NCBI RefSeq assembly: GCF_024362485.1
Contig: NZ_CP101456.1
Coordinates: 1,736,001 to 1,800,000 of the forward strand
DNA from: Natronobeatus ordinarius
GTDB taxonomy: Archaea > Halobacteriota > Halobacteria > Halobacteriales > Natrialbaceae
Length of the DNA: 64,000 bases
Direction of reading: 5' to 3'
Shown: piece by piece, positions 44,569-54,051 of the stretch
Layout of the letters: each line of letters begins with the position of its first letter
Position numbering within the stretch: the first letter of the stretch is position 1
Translations under genes and position numbers: made by a program
Notes under the pieces: generated by a model
What the model was told of the DNA's origin: nothing
What the model saw: the letters and a program-made list of their open reading frames with translations, nothing else
Databases searched by the model: none

Positions 44569-45584
44569 TAGCCACCACCCATCTGTGTCGTTTCGCCGCC
44601 CTGTGCGTCGAGGGCGTCGTTGACGGCGTCACCGATCATGTTCATCGCCATCACGAAGATGAAGATCATGATCCCGGGGAAGAAGGTCGCCCACCACCGC
44701 CAGGTGCCGCCGGCGGAGACGATGGTATCGCGTTCGGTCTCGAGCATCGTCCCCCACTCCGGCGTGTCGGCGGTGAAGCCGAGCCCAAGGAAGCCGAGGG
44801 CGGCGACGCCGATGACGACGACCCCGATGCTGAGGGTGGCCTGGACGATCACCGGAGCGATGGCGTTCGGAACCACGTGTCGGAACAGGACGGTGCGGTC
44901 TCGAGCACCGAGTGCCTTGGCTGCGAGCACGTACTCGTTTTGTTTCACCTTGAGGATCTCACCGCGGATCAGGCGAGCGTAGATGGCCCAGCCGGGGAGC
45001 GCGAACGCCGCGACGAGTTCCCAGTAGCCGCGGCCGATCATCGCGATGATGACCAGCGCGAGGACGAGGCCGGGGAACGCGAACACCATGTCGACGATAC
45101 GCATCAGCACGTCGTCGATTTTGCCACCGAAGTAGCCCGAAACCCCACCGTAGACGACGCCGAACGATGCGGCGAGCACCGTCACGATGAGGCCGATGGA
45201 GACGCTGAACCGGGCACCGTACATCACTCGTGAAAGCATGTCACGGCCGAGTCGGTCGGTCCCCATCGGGTGTGCCAGGGAGGGCGATTCGTAGGGTGCG
45301 CCCACACCGGTGTTCATGGGATCGAACGGGCTCAGCGCGATCGGCTGGACGGCGTATCCCCAGGCCGTAATCGGCCTGGCGAAGATGGCCGAGACGACCA
45401 TTACCAGGACGATAAGCGCGCCGAGCAGTGCGAGTCGATCACGAACGATCTGGCGGACGACCCGATACCAGCGACTCTCCACGTCCGTCCTGGCGTCGTC
45501 GTCTACCACCGGCACCTCTTCGCGGTCGACTGTGTGTTCTCCGTGGAAGCCTTCGATCTGAATTCGACCTCGTTTCGTGGACAT
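44568..45584 (-). CDS. dppC: Dipeptide/oligopeptide ABC transporter permease (DppC type)
   Basis: A 338-aa inner-membrane permease. An N-terminal cytoplasmic segment of about 50 aa precedes the first helix. The BPD family EAA loop is recognisable in the AKALGARDRTVLFRHVVPN segment. About six transmembrane helices are present, including the OppC-type PMGTDRLGRDMLSRV external segment. It starts 4 bases after the stop of dppB. Confidence 0.95.
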   Translation of the reverse strand: MSTKRGRIQIEGFHGEHTVDREEVPVVDDDARTDVESRWYRVVRQIVRDRLALLGALIVLVMVVSAIFARPITAWGYAVQPIALSPFDPMNTGVGAPYESPSLAHPMGTDRLGRDMLSRVMYGARFSVSIGLIVTVLAASFGVVYGGVSGYFGGKIDDVLMRIVDMVFAFPGLVLALVIIAMIGRGYWELVAAFALPGWAIYARLIRGEILKVKQNEYVLAAKALGARDRTVLFRHVVPNAIAPVIVQATLSIGVVVIGVAALGFLGLGFTADTPEWGTMLETERDTIVSAGGTWRWWATFFPGIMIFIFVMAMNMIGDAVNDALDAQGGETTQMGGG

Positions 45585-45588
45585 AGTA

Positions 45589-46545
45589 TCAGTACTCGTC
45601 TCTGATCCGCGGATCGAGAATCGCGTAGACGATGTCGGCCAGCAGGTTGGCGAGGATGATCGCCAGGCCGGTGAGCAACGTAATTCCCATGATGAGGTTC
45701 ACCTCGCGAACGTAGATCGCCTCCACGAACAGGTGGCCGAGTCCGGGCCATCCGAACACGACTTCGACGACGACCGCGCCGGCGATGATGTTGGCCGTCA
45801 GGAAGGCGGCGACCGTCACGACCGAGATGAGCGAGTTCCGCAGGACGTGTTTCAAGAGCACGGTCCGCTCGGGCAGCCCTTTCGCCCGTGCGGCCGTAAC
45901 GTACTCTCTGTTCAGTTCTTCGGCCATCGAGGTCCGCATGATCCGCATGATGTTCGCGGAGGCGGCCGTCCCGATGGTGACACCCGGCAGTACCAGCCAC
46001 CACAGCATCGATCGAGACAGGAGCGGTTCCTGCGGATTGAGCACCGGCCAGAGGTCGAACCTGACGGCGAAGATCGCGATGAGCATCAGGCCGAGCCAGA
46101 AGTTAGGAATCGAGATGCCCGCCAGCGCCACGAAGCGGCTGGCGTCGTCGGCCACCTTCCCCTTCTTCGCCGCCGCGTAGATTCCGGTGGGAATCGCGAT
46201 GAGGAGCGCGAACACCCAGCCGAAGAGGCCGAGCGCGATCGTCTCGGGCAATCGACCCCAGATCAGCGGTCCGGCGTCGGGGCCGAACGTGTACGCCTCG
46301 CCGAAGTCGCCCTGCAGGACGTCGGTGAGCCAGTCGACGTACTGGACGTACACCGGACGATCGAATCCGAGGTCGCGGCGAAGTTGCTCTTCCTGGCCCG
46401 GTTGTACGTCCGGGTTCAACCCGATGATGAGGTCTACCACGTCCGTCGGCGTGAGATGAACGAGGCCGAACGTGATGACGGAGACACCGAACAGTACCGG
46501 GATCGAAACGAGCAGCCGGTGGAGGATAAACCGACGAAGACTCAT
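45589..46545 (-). CDS. dppB: Dipeptide/oligopeptide ABC transporter permease (DppB type)
   Basis: A 318-aa permease with the DppB-type N-terminus (RRFILHRLLVSIPVLFGVSVITF), a long first external loop, and the EAA-like AARAKGLPERTVLLKHVLRN loop. The DppB/DppC pair forms the membrane channel. It lies 25 bases downstream of the binding-protein gene. Confidence 0.95.
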   Translation of the reverse strand: MSLRRFILHRLLVSIPVLFGVSVITFGLVHLTPTDVVDLIIGLNPDVQPGQEEQLRRDLGFDRPVYVQYVDWLTDVLQGDFGEAYTFGPDAGPLIWGRLPETIALGLFGWVFALLIAIPTGIYAAAKKGKVADDASRFVALAGISIPNFWLGLMLIAIFAVRFDLWPVLNPQEPLLSRSMLWWLVLPGVTIGTAASANIMRIMRTSMAEELNREYVTAARAKGLPERTVLLKHVLRNSLISVVTVAAFLTANIIAGAVVVEVVFGWPGLGHLFVEAIYVREVNLIMGITLLTGLAIILANLLADIVYAILDPRIRDEY

Positions 46546-46570
46546 TTTTGAACGGGTAAATACGTCTGCG

Positions 46571-48613
46571 CTACCGGTTCAGCCACGTGATCTGTTCGTC
46601 GTACGGGGCGTGGAACGACCACTCGACGTGCTGGCGGCGGTCGACGTAGATGTTGAAGCCCTCGACGTCGGGGCCAACGACGGCCGTCTCGAGCGAGAAG
46701 TCGACCATCGTCGTCGCGGACTCCTCGACGATGGTCGGCCAGATCTCGTCGTACAGCTCCCGCCGGGTGTCCTGGTCCTCTGCGGCGTCGACGGAGAACC
46801 GGCAGGCGCGATAGTCGTCCATCCAGTCGAACGTACCGTCCGGGAAGAACCAGTTGCAACAGATGTTGTGGTTGTCCGGATCGTGTAAGGCCTCGTTGTA
46901 GCCGTGGGGCTCCCAGGTGCCCGCCAGGCCGATCACGGTGGCGGCGTTTCGTTCGGAGTAGTCGAAGCGAGAGCCGTCGACCTGCAGCATCGTGGTCGAC
47001 CACTCGCCGATGTCCGCCGGCGTCTCCATCGTGGCGTCGAACAGCCCGCTCTCGTTGAGCTCGCTGACGATCAGCGTCACCTTGTCCTGTCGGGTCTCGT
47101 CGTCGGCGTTGGTCTCGATGGTGACCTCGACCGGCGGATCGAGGGGACTCTCCTCGATCAGTTCCTCGGCCGCGTCGTGGTCCGGTTCGGCCGGCAGTGC
47201 CCAGTCCGACGCGACGAGTTCATCGTAGGTCCCCTGGGTGGCGAGCGCCGACGGCGGTTCCGGGATCGGAACCTGGCCGGGTTCACCCCAGCCCATGTCG
47301 ACCACGTCGACGATCTCCTGTCGCGGGATCAGGTGTGCCAGTGCCTGCCGCACTTCCTGGTTCGCGAAGGCCCCGCCCTCGTCGGTGTCCTCGAGCGGGA
47401 ACGACATGAACTTGAAGCCAGTGGCGGGCTGGGAGTCGACGGTGAAGTCGGGATCCTGGTCGAACGCGTCACGCTCGGCGGCCGGCAACTCGTACGCGAG
47501 ATCGATCGATCCGTCCTGGAGGCCGGCGACGCGCGTTCCTTCCTCCGGGACGAACCGGATGTTGATCTCGTCGATGACCGGTGCTTCGGGGAAGTCGTCG
47601 GGGCCGTCCCACCACGCTTTGTTCTCGAGGCCGACCGTCTCGAGCCAGTAGTTGTCGCTGCGCTCGAGGAGGACCTGCTCGCCTTCGGTATACTCGACGA
47701 TCTGGTACGGACCCGTCCCGACCCAGTCTTCGGGCTCGAGTTCGCCCGGTGGGACGTCGTGTTGCGCTTCGGGAAAGATCGTCACGGGCGCCTCGAGCAA
47801 GGCACCCGCATCCGGCAGCTGATGGTACAGCTCGAACTCGTAGCCGTCCTCGCCCTCTGGAGCTTCGGCGTGTAAGAAGGCGTCGACGACCTGGCCGTGG
47901 AGGAGGCTGTCGACGTGGCGGTCGTAGGAGCCGATCAGGTCGCCTGCGGTCAGCTCCGTGCCGTCGTGGAACTCGATTCCCTCGTGGAAGCGGCCGCGAA
48001 CCATCGTTCCGTAGACGCCGTCGTCGACGGCGTCGCCAGCTTCGTCACGGGTGAGTACGCGGACGGTATCGCCTTCCTCGAGGTCACCCTCGGCCGCGGC
48101 GGCCATGTCCTCGGGATGGTGGATCAACACCGTGTTCGGCCAGTCAACTTCCTCGAGAACCGGTACGAAGACGCCTTCGTCCTCGTCTTCCTCGAGTTCC
48201 TCGATCTCGAGTTCCCGCATGTACGGCTCGTAGTCGAGTTCGTCGACGTCCTGTGCCTCGACGAGTTCGTACTCCTCGGCCATCCAGTTGTGTAACTCGC
48301 CGTCGAGGGACATCTCGTAGACGTCGTCGTAGACGGCGTTGAAGATGATCGAGTCGTCCGCGAGGACGGACATCACGAAATCCACGTGGTCCATCCCTGC
48401 CCGCTCGATGGCCAGTTCCAGTCGGCCCCCTTCCTGAATCTCGGCTGGATCGGCTACCTCGTCGTCGTCCCCTCCTTCTTCGTCTTCGTCGTCTTCGAAT
48501 CCGGCACACCCGGCTGTCACGACGGCGCCGGTGGCCGCGATTCCCTGCAGGAGACGTCGACGGTCGATACTTCCTGTCCGTACGTTGGATTCGTCGGTTG
48601 CTGGTGTAGTCAT
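46571..48613 (-). CDS. dppA: Peptide ABC transporter substrate-binding lipoprotein (canonical order)
   Basis: A 680-aa SBP_bac_5 protein, first gene of the dpp operon. The N-terminus carries a twin-arginine motif (RRRLLQG) and a lipobox (TAGCAG), followed by a very acidic linker, indicating a Tat-exported lipoprotein. The domain order is the normal one: lobe I begins near 85, a long acidic insert lies around 135-200, the EFHDGTELTAGD motif around 245, and the C-terminal segment ends with the FSLETAVVGPDVEGF strand. The ATG at 48613 is chosen because the frame to 48706 is not signal-like. Confidence 0.92.
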   Translation of the reverse strand: MTTPATDESNVRTGSIDRRRLLQGIAATGAVVTAGCAGFEDDEDEEGGDDDEVADPAEIQEGGRLELAIERAGMDHVDFVMSVLADDSIIFNAVYDDVYEMSLDGELHNWMAEEYELVEAQDVDELDYEPYMRELEIEELEEDEDEGVFVPVLEEVDWPNTVLIHHPEDMAAAAEGDLEEGDTVRVLTRDEAGDAVDDGVYGTMVRGRFHEGIEFHDGTELTAGDLIGSYDRHVDSLLHGQVVDAFLHAEAPEGEDGYEFELYHQLPDAGALLEAPVTIFPEAQHDVPPGELEPEDWVGTGPYQIVEYTEGEQVLLERSDNYWLETVGLENKAWWDGPDDFPEAPVIDEINIRFVPEEGTRVAGLQDGSIDLAYELPAAERDAFDQDPDFTVDSQPATGFKFMSFPLEDTDEGGAFANQEVRQALAHLIPRQEIVDVVDMGWGEPGQVPIPEPPSALATQGTYDELVASDWALPAEPDHDAAEELIEESPLDPPVEVTIETNADDETRQDKVTLIVSELNESGLFDATMETPADIGEWSTTMLQVDGSRFDYSERNAATVIGLAGTWEPHGYNEALHDPDNHNICCNWFFPDGTFDWMDDYRACRFSVDAAEDQDTRRELYDEIWPTIVEESATTMVDFSLETAVVGPDVEGFNIYVDRRQHVEWSFHAPYDEQITWLNR

Positions 48614-49069
48614 GAGCACCCCGCCTCGACGCACCCCGAGGAACCCGGCGGTTCCACCCGGCGTGAAACCACACAGGTGCACCCCGAAGATGCCATAGCA
48701 TGACATGTTTCTCCGAGTTAAAAGCTCTTACTAAATGATAACTATAGTTCACATTTTACTAAATGGCTGGTATAAATTTGAATCGCGTTCGGAGATTTAT
48801 ACTGCCGTTTCACACGTACGATGAAAGAACGATTTGTGAGTGGGCGAGGGGTGACTGCGGTGAGTCGTGTGAACGCACCCTGCCCGTCATCCGGCATGCG
48901 CTCCGATCGTCATCCGGCATGATACGAAATGCGCTACACGAGGTCCGTGTACGCGCACGAGACTCGCCATTGGGACCTCCGAAGCTGGTGAACTCGTCCA
49001 CGAGGAACCGACTCGGTTTCGAGGGTAACGGGCAGCCGATGAGCGCTCGACGTGCCTACCAGTGAGTCC
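48614..49069. promoter_or_regulatory. Control region between dppA and rnp4
   Basis: The AT-rich segment 48726-48780 contains a direct repeat TTACTAAATG (48728-48737 and 48756-48765) flanking a perfect palindrome AACTATAGTT (48740-48749). This looks like an operator-promoter for the dpp operon. Further right, CGTCATCCGGCATG is repeated at 48885-48898 and 48908-48921. The open frame at 48763-49065 on the plus strand does not look like a haloarchaeal protein. Confidence 0.5.
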
Positions 49070-49345
49070 TCAGTCGTACGGGTATCGTGCCTGGTGTCCG
49101 CACTCACAGGTGATCACGACGTGGCCGTTCTGCAGCCTGACGCGGGCGTTCGTCCCGGGCCTGAGGTAGGCGTCACAGGCGTCACAGGTGAACCGCCTGA
49201 ACGTCCGGGGGAGCGAGAGGCGGTTCCGTTCGGCGACCCGGCGAGCGAGACGGACGTAGTAGCGCGCACGATCGTCCTCGCCCGCCGCCGCGGCCGCTCG
49301 AGCGAGTTCCTCGAGCCGTTCGATTCGCTCTTCGGCGACGCCCAT
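49070..49345 (-). CDS. rnp4: Ribonuclease P protein component 4
   Basis: A 91-aa Rpp21/Rpr2/SNM1-family subunit of archaeal RNase P, which matures the 5' ends of tRNAs. It has N-terminal helices (RIERLEELARAAAAAG, ARRVAERNRLSLPRTFRR), then zinc ligands in FTCDACDAYLRPG and ITCECGHQARYPYD. All four Cys are present. It is an essential housekeeping gene lying between two transport loci. Confidence 0.92.
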   Translation of the reverse strand: MGVAEERIERLEELARAAAAAGEDDRARYYVRLARRVAERNRLSLPRTFRRFTCDACDAYLRPGTNARVRLQNGHVVITCECGHQARYPYD

Positions 49346-49603
49346 GGTTCGATACTTTCGGCGTCGCCCCTATCGGTCTTGCGTTCCGGCGCGTCGGCGT
49401 CGCCGCAGTTGGGCGGTGCGGCGAGCCAGGAGACGCAATCGGAGAGCCGCACATACGCGTCTCGACGGGCCCGTCGGACGGCACCTTCCCCGACGCAAAT
49501 CACCCCGATCGACGCGGTACGCTCGGCTTATGGGTCGGCTCCGGCCGAATTGTCGATCCGAGGTTCGCCTGCCTCGGTTGCGACTCCGTGTGAGTTATCG
49601 TCA

Positions 49604-49615
49604 CAATACTGTTAT
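49604..49615 (+). promoter_or_regulatory. Shared 12-base motif upstream of permuted SBP unit 1
   Basis: CAATACTGTTAT, 27 bases before the ATG at 49642. The identical 12-mer occurs before the second unit at 52252. It probably includes the TATA/promoter element or an operator. Confidence 0.6.
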
Positions 49616-49641
49616 CAGTTGGGAGAAAATATCTGACTGCT

Positions 49642-51387
49642 ATGAGTCGGTGCCCTCCAGCCGCTGACTCCCGTGTCAGCCGTCGCTCCTTTCTCGGGGC
49701 GATCGCGACGACGGGGCTAGCGCTCTCCGCGAGTGGTTGTATGGACGTGGTACAGAGCGCCGTCAGCGGGAGCCGAACCGAGCGGTCGTCGATCACGCTC
49801 GCGACGGTCCCCTCCGACGGCGACCGGGAAGGCGTGCAACTCGCTCGAGCACTCGCCGAGAACCTCGAGGCCGTCGGCCTGGCCGTCGACATCGACTACC
49901 TCTCTCCCGTCGAGTTCTACCGGACGGTGCTGCTCGAGGGGGCGTTCGACTGCTACGTCGGTCGCTACCCCGCTTTCACGGATCCTGACGTCCTCTACGA
50001 GGCGCTCCACTCCCGGTACGCCGACGAATCGGGCTGGCAGAACCCGTTCGGGTTCTCCAACACGGCGGTCGACGATCTCCTCGAGGAACAACGGACGACG
50101 GGAGGTGAGCGCCGCCGGGAGGTCGTCGTGGCGTTGCTCGAACGACTCACGGAAGAACAGCCGTTCGTACCGATCTGCGTCCCAGACGAGGTACGTGCCG
50201 TCCGGACGGACCGATTCGACGGCTGGGAGGGATCGCACCTCGCCACCCGGCTCGGCTACCTCGGTCTCACGTCGGGGGGCGACGACGCCGAGTTGACGAC
50301 GGTCGTCACCGACTCGCGTCCGACGCGAAACCTCAACCCCGTCGCGGCTCACTACCGGACTCACGGGCCGATCGTCGACCTGCTGTACGACTCGCTCGTC
50401 ACGGCGGACGAAGACGCGTACCGACCCTGGCTCGCGACGTCGATCGAGTGGGACGAGGGGATGGCAGCGATCACGCTCAGGGACGACCTCCGATTTCACG
50501 ACGGCGAGAACCTCACAGCCGCGGACGTCGCGTTCACCTACCAGTTTCTCGAGGACACCACCCTGGGTGCGGACGTCGTTCCGTCGCCGGCCCCGCGGTA
50601 TCGTGGCCGCTCGTCGATGGTCGAGGCGGTCGAGGTCGTCGACGAGCGGATGCTGTCGATCTCGGTCGACGCGGGGGACGACGTCCGGGAGCGGGCACTC
50701 ACGGTCCCCATTCTCCCCGAACACGTCTGGCGCGAACGAGTCGAGGCCGCGACCGACGCCGATCCAGCGGTCCGGCAGGGTCGATGGGAGGCGGTGACTG
50801 ACGAGTTCGCTCCCCCGATTGGAAGCGGCCCGTTCGTCCTCGACGATCGATCCGAACGCGATCACCTGACGCTCACGCGGTTCGAGGAGCACTTTACGCT
50901 CACCGACGACGCGCTCCCCGGCCCGACCACGGAGACAGTACGGATCGACGTCGAGCCCAGCAGTTTATCGGCCGTCGAACAGGTCGCCGACGGGACGGCC
51001 GACGTGACGACGTCGACGCTCGAGACACACGCCATCGAGGCGGCGACCGACCGGGAGACGGTCGAGGTACTCGAGTCGCCGTCCCGGACGTTCTACCACG
51101 TCGGGTTCAACGTTCGCCGCGAGCCGTTCACCACACCACAGGTTCGTCGCGCCGTCGCGGGACTCGTCGACGCGGCGTGGCTCGTCGACGCGGTCTTCGA
51201 CGGCCGTGCGACGCCGGTCGCGTCGGCGCTCTCGGATGACTGGCTTCCGGATTCGATCGCAGACGAGCGGCCGGCCACCACGTTCTTCGGCACCGACGGC
51301 GACCTCGACGTCGAAGCCGCTCGAGCGGTCTTCGAGGACGCCGGGTTCCGGTACGATCCAGCGCACGACCGCCTGGTGAGACGCTGA
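49642..51387 (+). CDS. Circularly permuted SBP_bac_5 lipoprotein, unit 1
   Basis: A 581-aa Tat lipoprotein (SRRSFLGAIATT; lipobox SASGC at about residue 33). Residues about 48-220 match what is normally the last part of peptide-binding proteins: the LATVPSD strand, NLEAVGLAVDIDYL, the YVGRYPAFTDPDVLYEALHS segment and EEQPFVPICVPDEV. Residues about 224-581 then match the normal beginning and middle (RPTRNLNPVAAHYR, LLYDSLVT, FHDGENLTAADVAFTY) and end at VFEDAGFRYDPAH, exactly where the usual C-terminal part would start. The family assignment is strong; the permutation is read by eye. The stop codon overlaps the next start (TGATG). Confidence 0.85.
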   Translation: MSRCPPAADSRVSRRSFLGAIATTGLALSASGCMDVVQSAVSGSRTERSSITLATVPSDGDREGVQLARALAENLEAVGLAVDIDYLSPVEFYRTVLLEGAFDCYVGRYPAFTDPDVLYEALHSRYADESGWQNPFGFSNTAVDDLLEEQRTTGGERRREVVVALLERLTEEQPFVPICVPDEVRAVRTDRFDGWEGSHLATRLGYLGLTSGGDDAELTTVVTDSRPTRNLNPVAAHYRTHGPIVDLLYDSLVTADEDAYRPWLATSIEWDEGMAAITLRDDLRFHDGENLTAADVAFTYQFLEDTTLGADVVPSPAPRYRGRSSMVEAVEVVDERMLSISVDAGDDVRERALTVPILPEHVWRERVEAATDADPAVRQGRWEAVTDEFAPPIGSGPFVLDDRSERDHLTLTRFEEHFTLTDDALPGPTTETVRIDVEPSSLSAVEQVADGTADVTTSTLETHAIEAATDRETVEVLESPSRTFYHVGFNVRREPFTTPQVRRAVAGLVDAAWLVDAVFDGRATPVASALSDDWLPDSIADERPATTFFGTDGDLDVEAARAVFEDAGFRYDPAHDRLVRR

Positions 51388-52223
51388 TGCTCACGGGCAT
51401 CCTCGCTCGAGTACTGCTCGTCGTGGTCGTCATGCTGGCCGTCTCGATTCCGCTCGTCGTGGGCCGCGACCGGCTTACGCGAACGGCTCGAGCGTGGCGA
51501 CCACGACTGCAGACGGCGGCCCCGATCGCCGCCGTCCTCGTCGTCGCCCTGTTGTTCAACCGGGTCGCCCGGGAGGCGTTTCCATCGATCTCCTGGCAGA
51601 TCGGCTGGAACGCGACGTCGACGTTCCATCGACTCGAGGGCGACTCGATCCTCGTCTTTCAGTCGTACGCGACGTCGGAGCTGACGGCGTACTTCACGTT
51701 CGTCTACGTCTACGGCTACGTCTTCTTGCTCGTCTTCCCCCTGGTCGCGTACTTCGCACTGTCGAACACCCGATACCTTCGCGAACTGCTGGCCGCGTAC
51801 ACGTTCAACTACACGCTCGGGCTGGTCTGTTACGTGTTCGTCATCGCGTACGGCCCTCGAAACGTGATGCCGGAGCTGCTCGACACCGTGCTCTACGACG
51901 CCTACCCGCAGTATCAACACCTTACCCGGGAGGTCAATCACAACACGAACGTCTTCCCCTCCCTGCACACGTCGCTCGCGACGACGGTCGCCATCTTCGC
52001 CTACCGGACGCACAGTGAGTATCCGACGTGGACGCCCATCGCGGTCGTCCTTGCAGGCAGCGTCGCGCTCTCGACGATGTATCTGGCGATCCACTGGGCG
52101 ATCGACGTCGTGGCCGGCGTCGTCCTCGCGGCCGTCAGCGTCGCGCTTGCGGCGACCGTCGTCGGGCGCGTGTCGCTTTCGCTGAGCCGTGAGCGCCTGT
52201 CACGCACGTTCCGGCGGGAGTGA
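51387..52223 (+). CDS. PAP2/Aur1-like membrane phosphatase, unit 1
   Basis: A 278-aa polytopic protein with about six transmembrane helices. The PAP2 motifs are FPSLHTS (about residues 190-196, with the catalytic His) and a later IHWAIDV (about 235-241, with the second His and Asp). The lysine/arginine motif 1 is not canonical; AYGPRNVMP is the best candidate. The PSLH variant is typical of the inositol-phosphotransferase/Aur1-like branch, which acts on lipid-linked phosphates at the outer membrane face. Translation is coupled to the preceding permuted binding protein. Confidence 0.87.
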   Translation: MLTGILARVLLVVVVMLAVSIPLVVGRDRLTRTARAWRPRLQTAAPIAAVLVVALLFNRVAREAFPSISWQIGWNATSTFHRLEGDSILVFQSYATSELTAYFTFVYVYGYVFLLVFPLVAYFALSNTRYLRELLAAYTFNYTLGLVCYVFVIAYGPRNVMPELLDTVLYDAYPQYQHLTREVNHNTNVFPSLHTSLATTVAIFAYRTHSEYPTWTPIAVVLAGSVALSTMYLAIHWAIDVVAGVVLAAVSVALAATVVGRVSLSLSRERLSRTFRRE

Positions 52224-52251
52224 CCGAGCTCTCCTCGCCCCCGGGTGTGCG

Positions 52252-52263
52252 CAATACTGTTAT
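52252..52263 (+). promoter_or_regulatory. Shared 12-base motif upstream of permuted SBP unit 2
   Basis: CAATACTGTTAT, identical to 49604-49615, ending 31 bases before the ATG at 52295. The surrounding bases differ between the two units, so the match is not simply an unbroken duplication. Confidence 0.6.
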
Positions 52264-52294
52264 AGCGGAGCGGCCAAACTCCGGTGAGATCCAG

Positions 52295-54043
52295 ATGGAT
52301 TCGGGACCGATCACTCAGACCGACGGCACGAGCCGTCGAGCTCTCCTCGCAGCGGCCGCAACCGGCGTCACGGCCGCAACGGCGGGCTGCGTTCGACAGG
52401 CCCGAAGCGTCATCACCCGCGACGCCGTCGATCGACTCTCGGTGACGATCGCGACCGTTCCATCCGACTACGACAGGGAAGCCGTACAGCTCGCCCGCCG
52501 GCTCGGCGACAACCTCGAGGCCGTCGGCATCGGCGTCTCCATCGACTTCCTGGCTCGCGATGAGTTACCCCGCGCGGTGCTCGTCAACCACGATTTCGAC
52601 CTCTACGTCGGTCGCCACCCCGACTTTACCGATCCCGACTTCCTCTACGAGGCGCTTCACTCCCGGTACGCCGACGAGTCGGGCTGGCAGAACCCCTTCG
52701 GCTTCACGAGTATGGCGTTCGACGAACTGCTCGAACGCCAGCGCACCCTCGAGGGTGAGCCACGACGGGGGGCCGTCGTCGACGTTCTCGAGGGGGTAGC
52801 CGAAGAACAGCCGTTCGTGCCGATCTGCGTCCCCGAAGAATACCGTCTCGTGCGCGACGATCGGGCCGGAGGTTGGGACGACGGCCACCTGGCGACCCGG
52901 CTCGGCTATCTCGGACTCGAGACGCCGGAGCGAGACGCGGAACTCCGGGCGGCCATCGTGGACACGCGGCCGACGAAGAACCTGAACCCGCTCTCGGTCG
53001 AGTACCGGGAACAGGGGACGGTCGTCGACCTGCTGTACGACTCGCTCGGCACGGTCGACGACGGCGAGCTTCGCCCGTGGCTCGCTCGCTCCTGGGAGTG
53101 GGACGGCTCGACGGCGACCGTCGAACTCAGGGAGGGCGTCCGCTGGCACGACGGTGAGGCACTCACGGCCGCGGACGTCGCGTTCACCTACCGGTTGCTC
53201 GAGGACACCACGCTCGGCGACGGATCGGTCCCGTCACCCGCCCCACGGTATCGCGGGCTCACCTCACTCGTCGACGAGATCGAGCTCGAGGACGAGCACA
53301 CGCTCTCGCTCTCGGTGACTGCAGGGCCCGACGTCGGATCGCGGGCGTTCACCGTCCCGATCCTGCCCGAACACGTCTGGGCCGACCGGACGGACGAGGC
53401 GTCGATTCCCGGCGTTCGAGTCGCTCAGGGAACGACCGAGGCGCTCGTCACGGACAACGTCCCGCCCGTCGGGAGCGGTCCGTTCGCGTTCGCCGAGCGA
53501 ACCGAACGCGACGTGCTCGTCCTCGAGCGGTTCGACGACCACTTCACGACGACCGACGACGCGCTCCCCGGCGCGACCGTCGAGCGACTCCGAATACTCG
53601 TCCACCCCCGAAGCACCTCGGCGATCGAGGCCGTCGAGGCGGGCGACGCCGACGTCACCATCACGCCGCTCGAGGCGTACTCGGTCGAGACGGTGTCCGA
53701 ATCGTCGTTGGTTCGACTGCTCACCTCCCCGTCGACGACGTTCTACCACGTCGGGTTTAACGCCAGAAACGCCCCGTTCAGCAACCCCTACTTCCGGCGA
53801 ACGGTGGCCGGCCTCCTCGACAAGGCGTGGCTCGTCGAGGAGGTGTTCGAGGGATACGCTCGGCCGATCGCGACGCCAGCCACCGACGCGTGGACCCCCG
53901 ACTCGCTCGCGTTCGAGGGCGAAGACCCGGCCGTCCCCTTCTTCGGCTCCGATGGCGAACTCGACGAGCGGGCGGCGAGATCGGCGTTCGAGGAGGCGGG
54001 CTTTCGCTACGACGAGGAGGGGCACCTCCTCGCGAGACACTGA
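52295..54043 (+). CDS. Circularly permuted SBP_bac_5 lipoprotein, unit 2
   Basis: A 582-aa paralog of the protein at 49642, with the same permuted order. A Tat signal (SRRALLAAAATG) and lipobox (TAGC) are followed by the C-terminal-type part (about 45-215, including YVGRHPDFTDPDFLYEALHS and EEQPFVPICVPEEY). Then comes the N-terminal-type part (about 222-582, with TKNLNPLS, LLYDSLGT, WHDGEALTAADVAFTY) and the end AFEEAGFRYDEEGHLL. The two copies share many identical blocks. The ATG at 52295 is chosen over an in-frame start at 52220, because it places the Tat motif near the N-terminus. Confidence 0.85.
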   Translation: MDSGPITQTDGTSRRALLAAAATGVTAATAGCVRQARSVITRDAVDRLSVTIATVPSDYDREAVQLARRLGDNLEAVGIGVSIDFLARDELPRAVLVNHDFDLYVGRHPDFTDPDFLYEALHSRYADESGWQNPFGFTSMAFDELLERQRTLEGEPRRGAVVDVLEGVAEEQPFVPICVPEEYRLVRDDRAGGWDDGHLATRLGYLGLETPERDAELRAAIVDTRPTKNLNPLSVEYREQGTVVDLLYDSLGTVDDGELRPWLARSWEWDGSTATVELREGVRWHDGEALTAADVAFTYRLLEDTTLGDGSVPSPAPRYRGLTSLVDEIELEDEHTLSLSVTAGPDVGSRAFTVPILPEHVWADRTDEASIPGVRVAQGTTEALVTDNVPPVGSGPFAFAERTERDVLVLERFDDHFTTTDDALPGATVERLRILVHPRSTSAIEAVEAGDADVTITPLEAYSVETVSESSLVRLLTSPSTTFYHVGFNARNAPFSNPYFRRTVAGLLDKAWLVEEVFEGYARPIATPATDAWTPDSLAFEGEDPAVPFFGSDGELDERAARSAFEEAGFRYDEEGHLLARH

Positions 54044-54051
54044 CCCTGACC

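Noticed and set aside
48763-49065. A 100-aa plus-strand open frame
   Set aside because: Basic, low-acid composition and no motif. It overlaps the likely dpp control region and lacks a credible promoter-start arrangement.
49642-54043. The permuted order arising from misassembly or frameshift
   Set aside because: Both paralogs show the same order in single uninterrupted frames with proper Tat/lipobox starts, which an assembly error would not produce twice.
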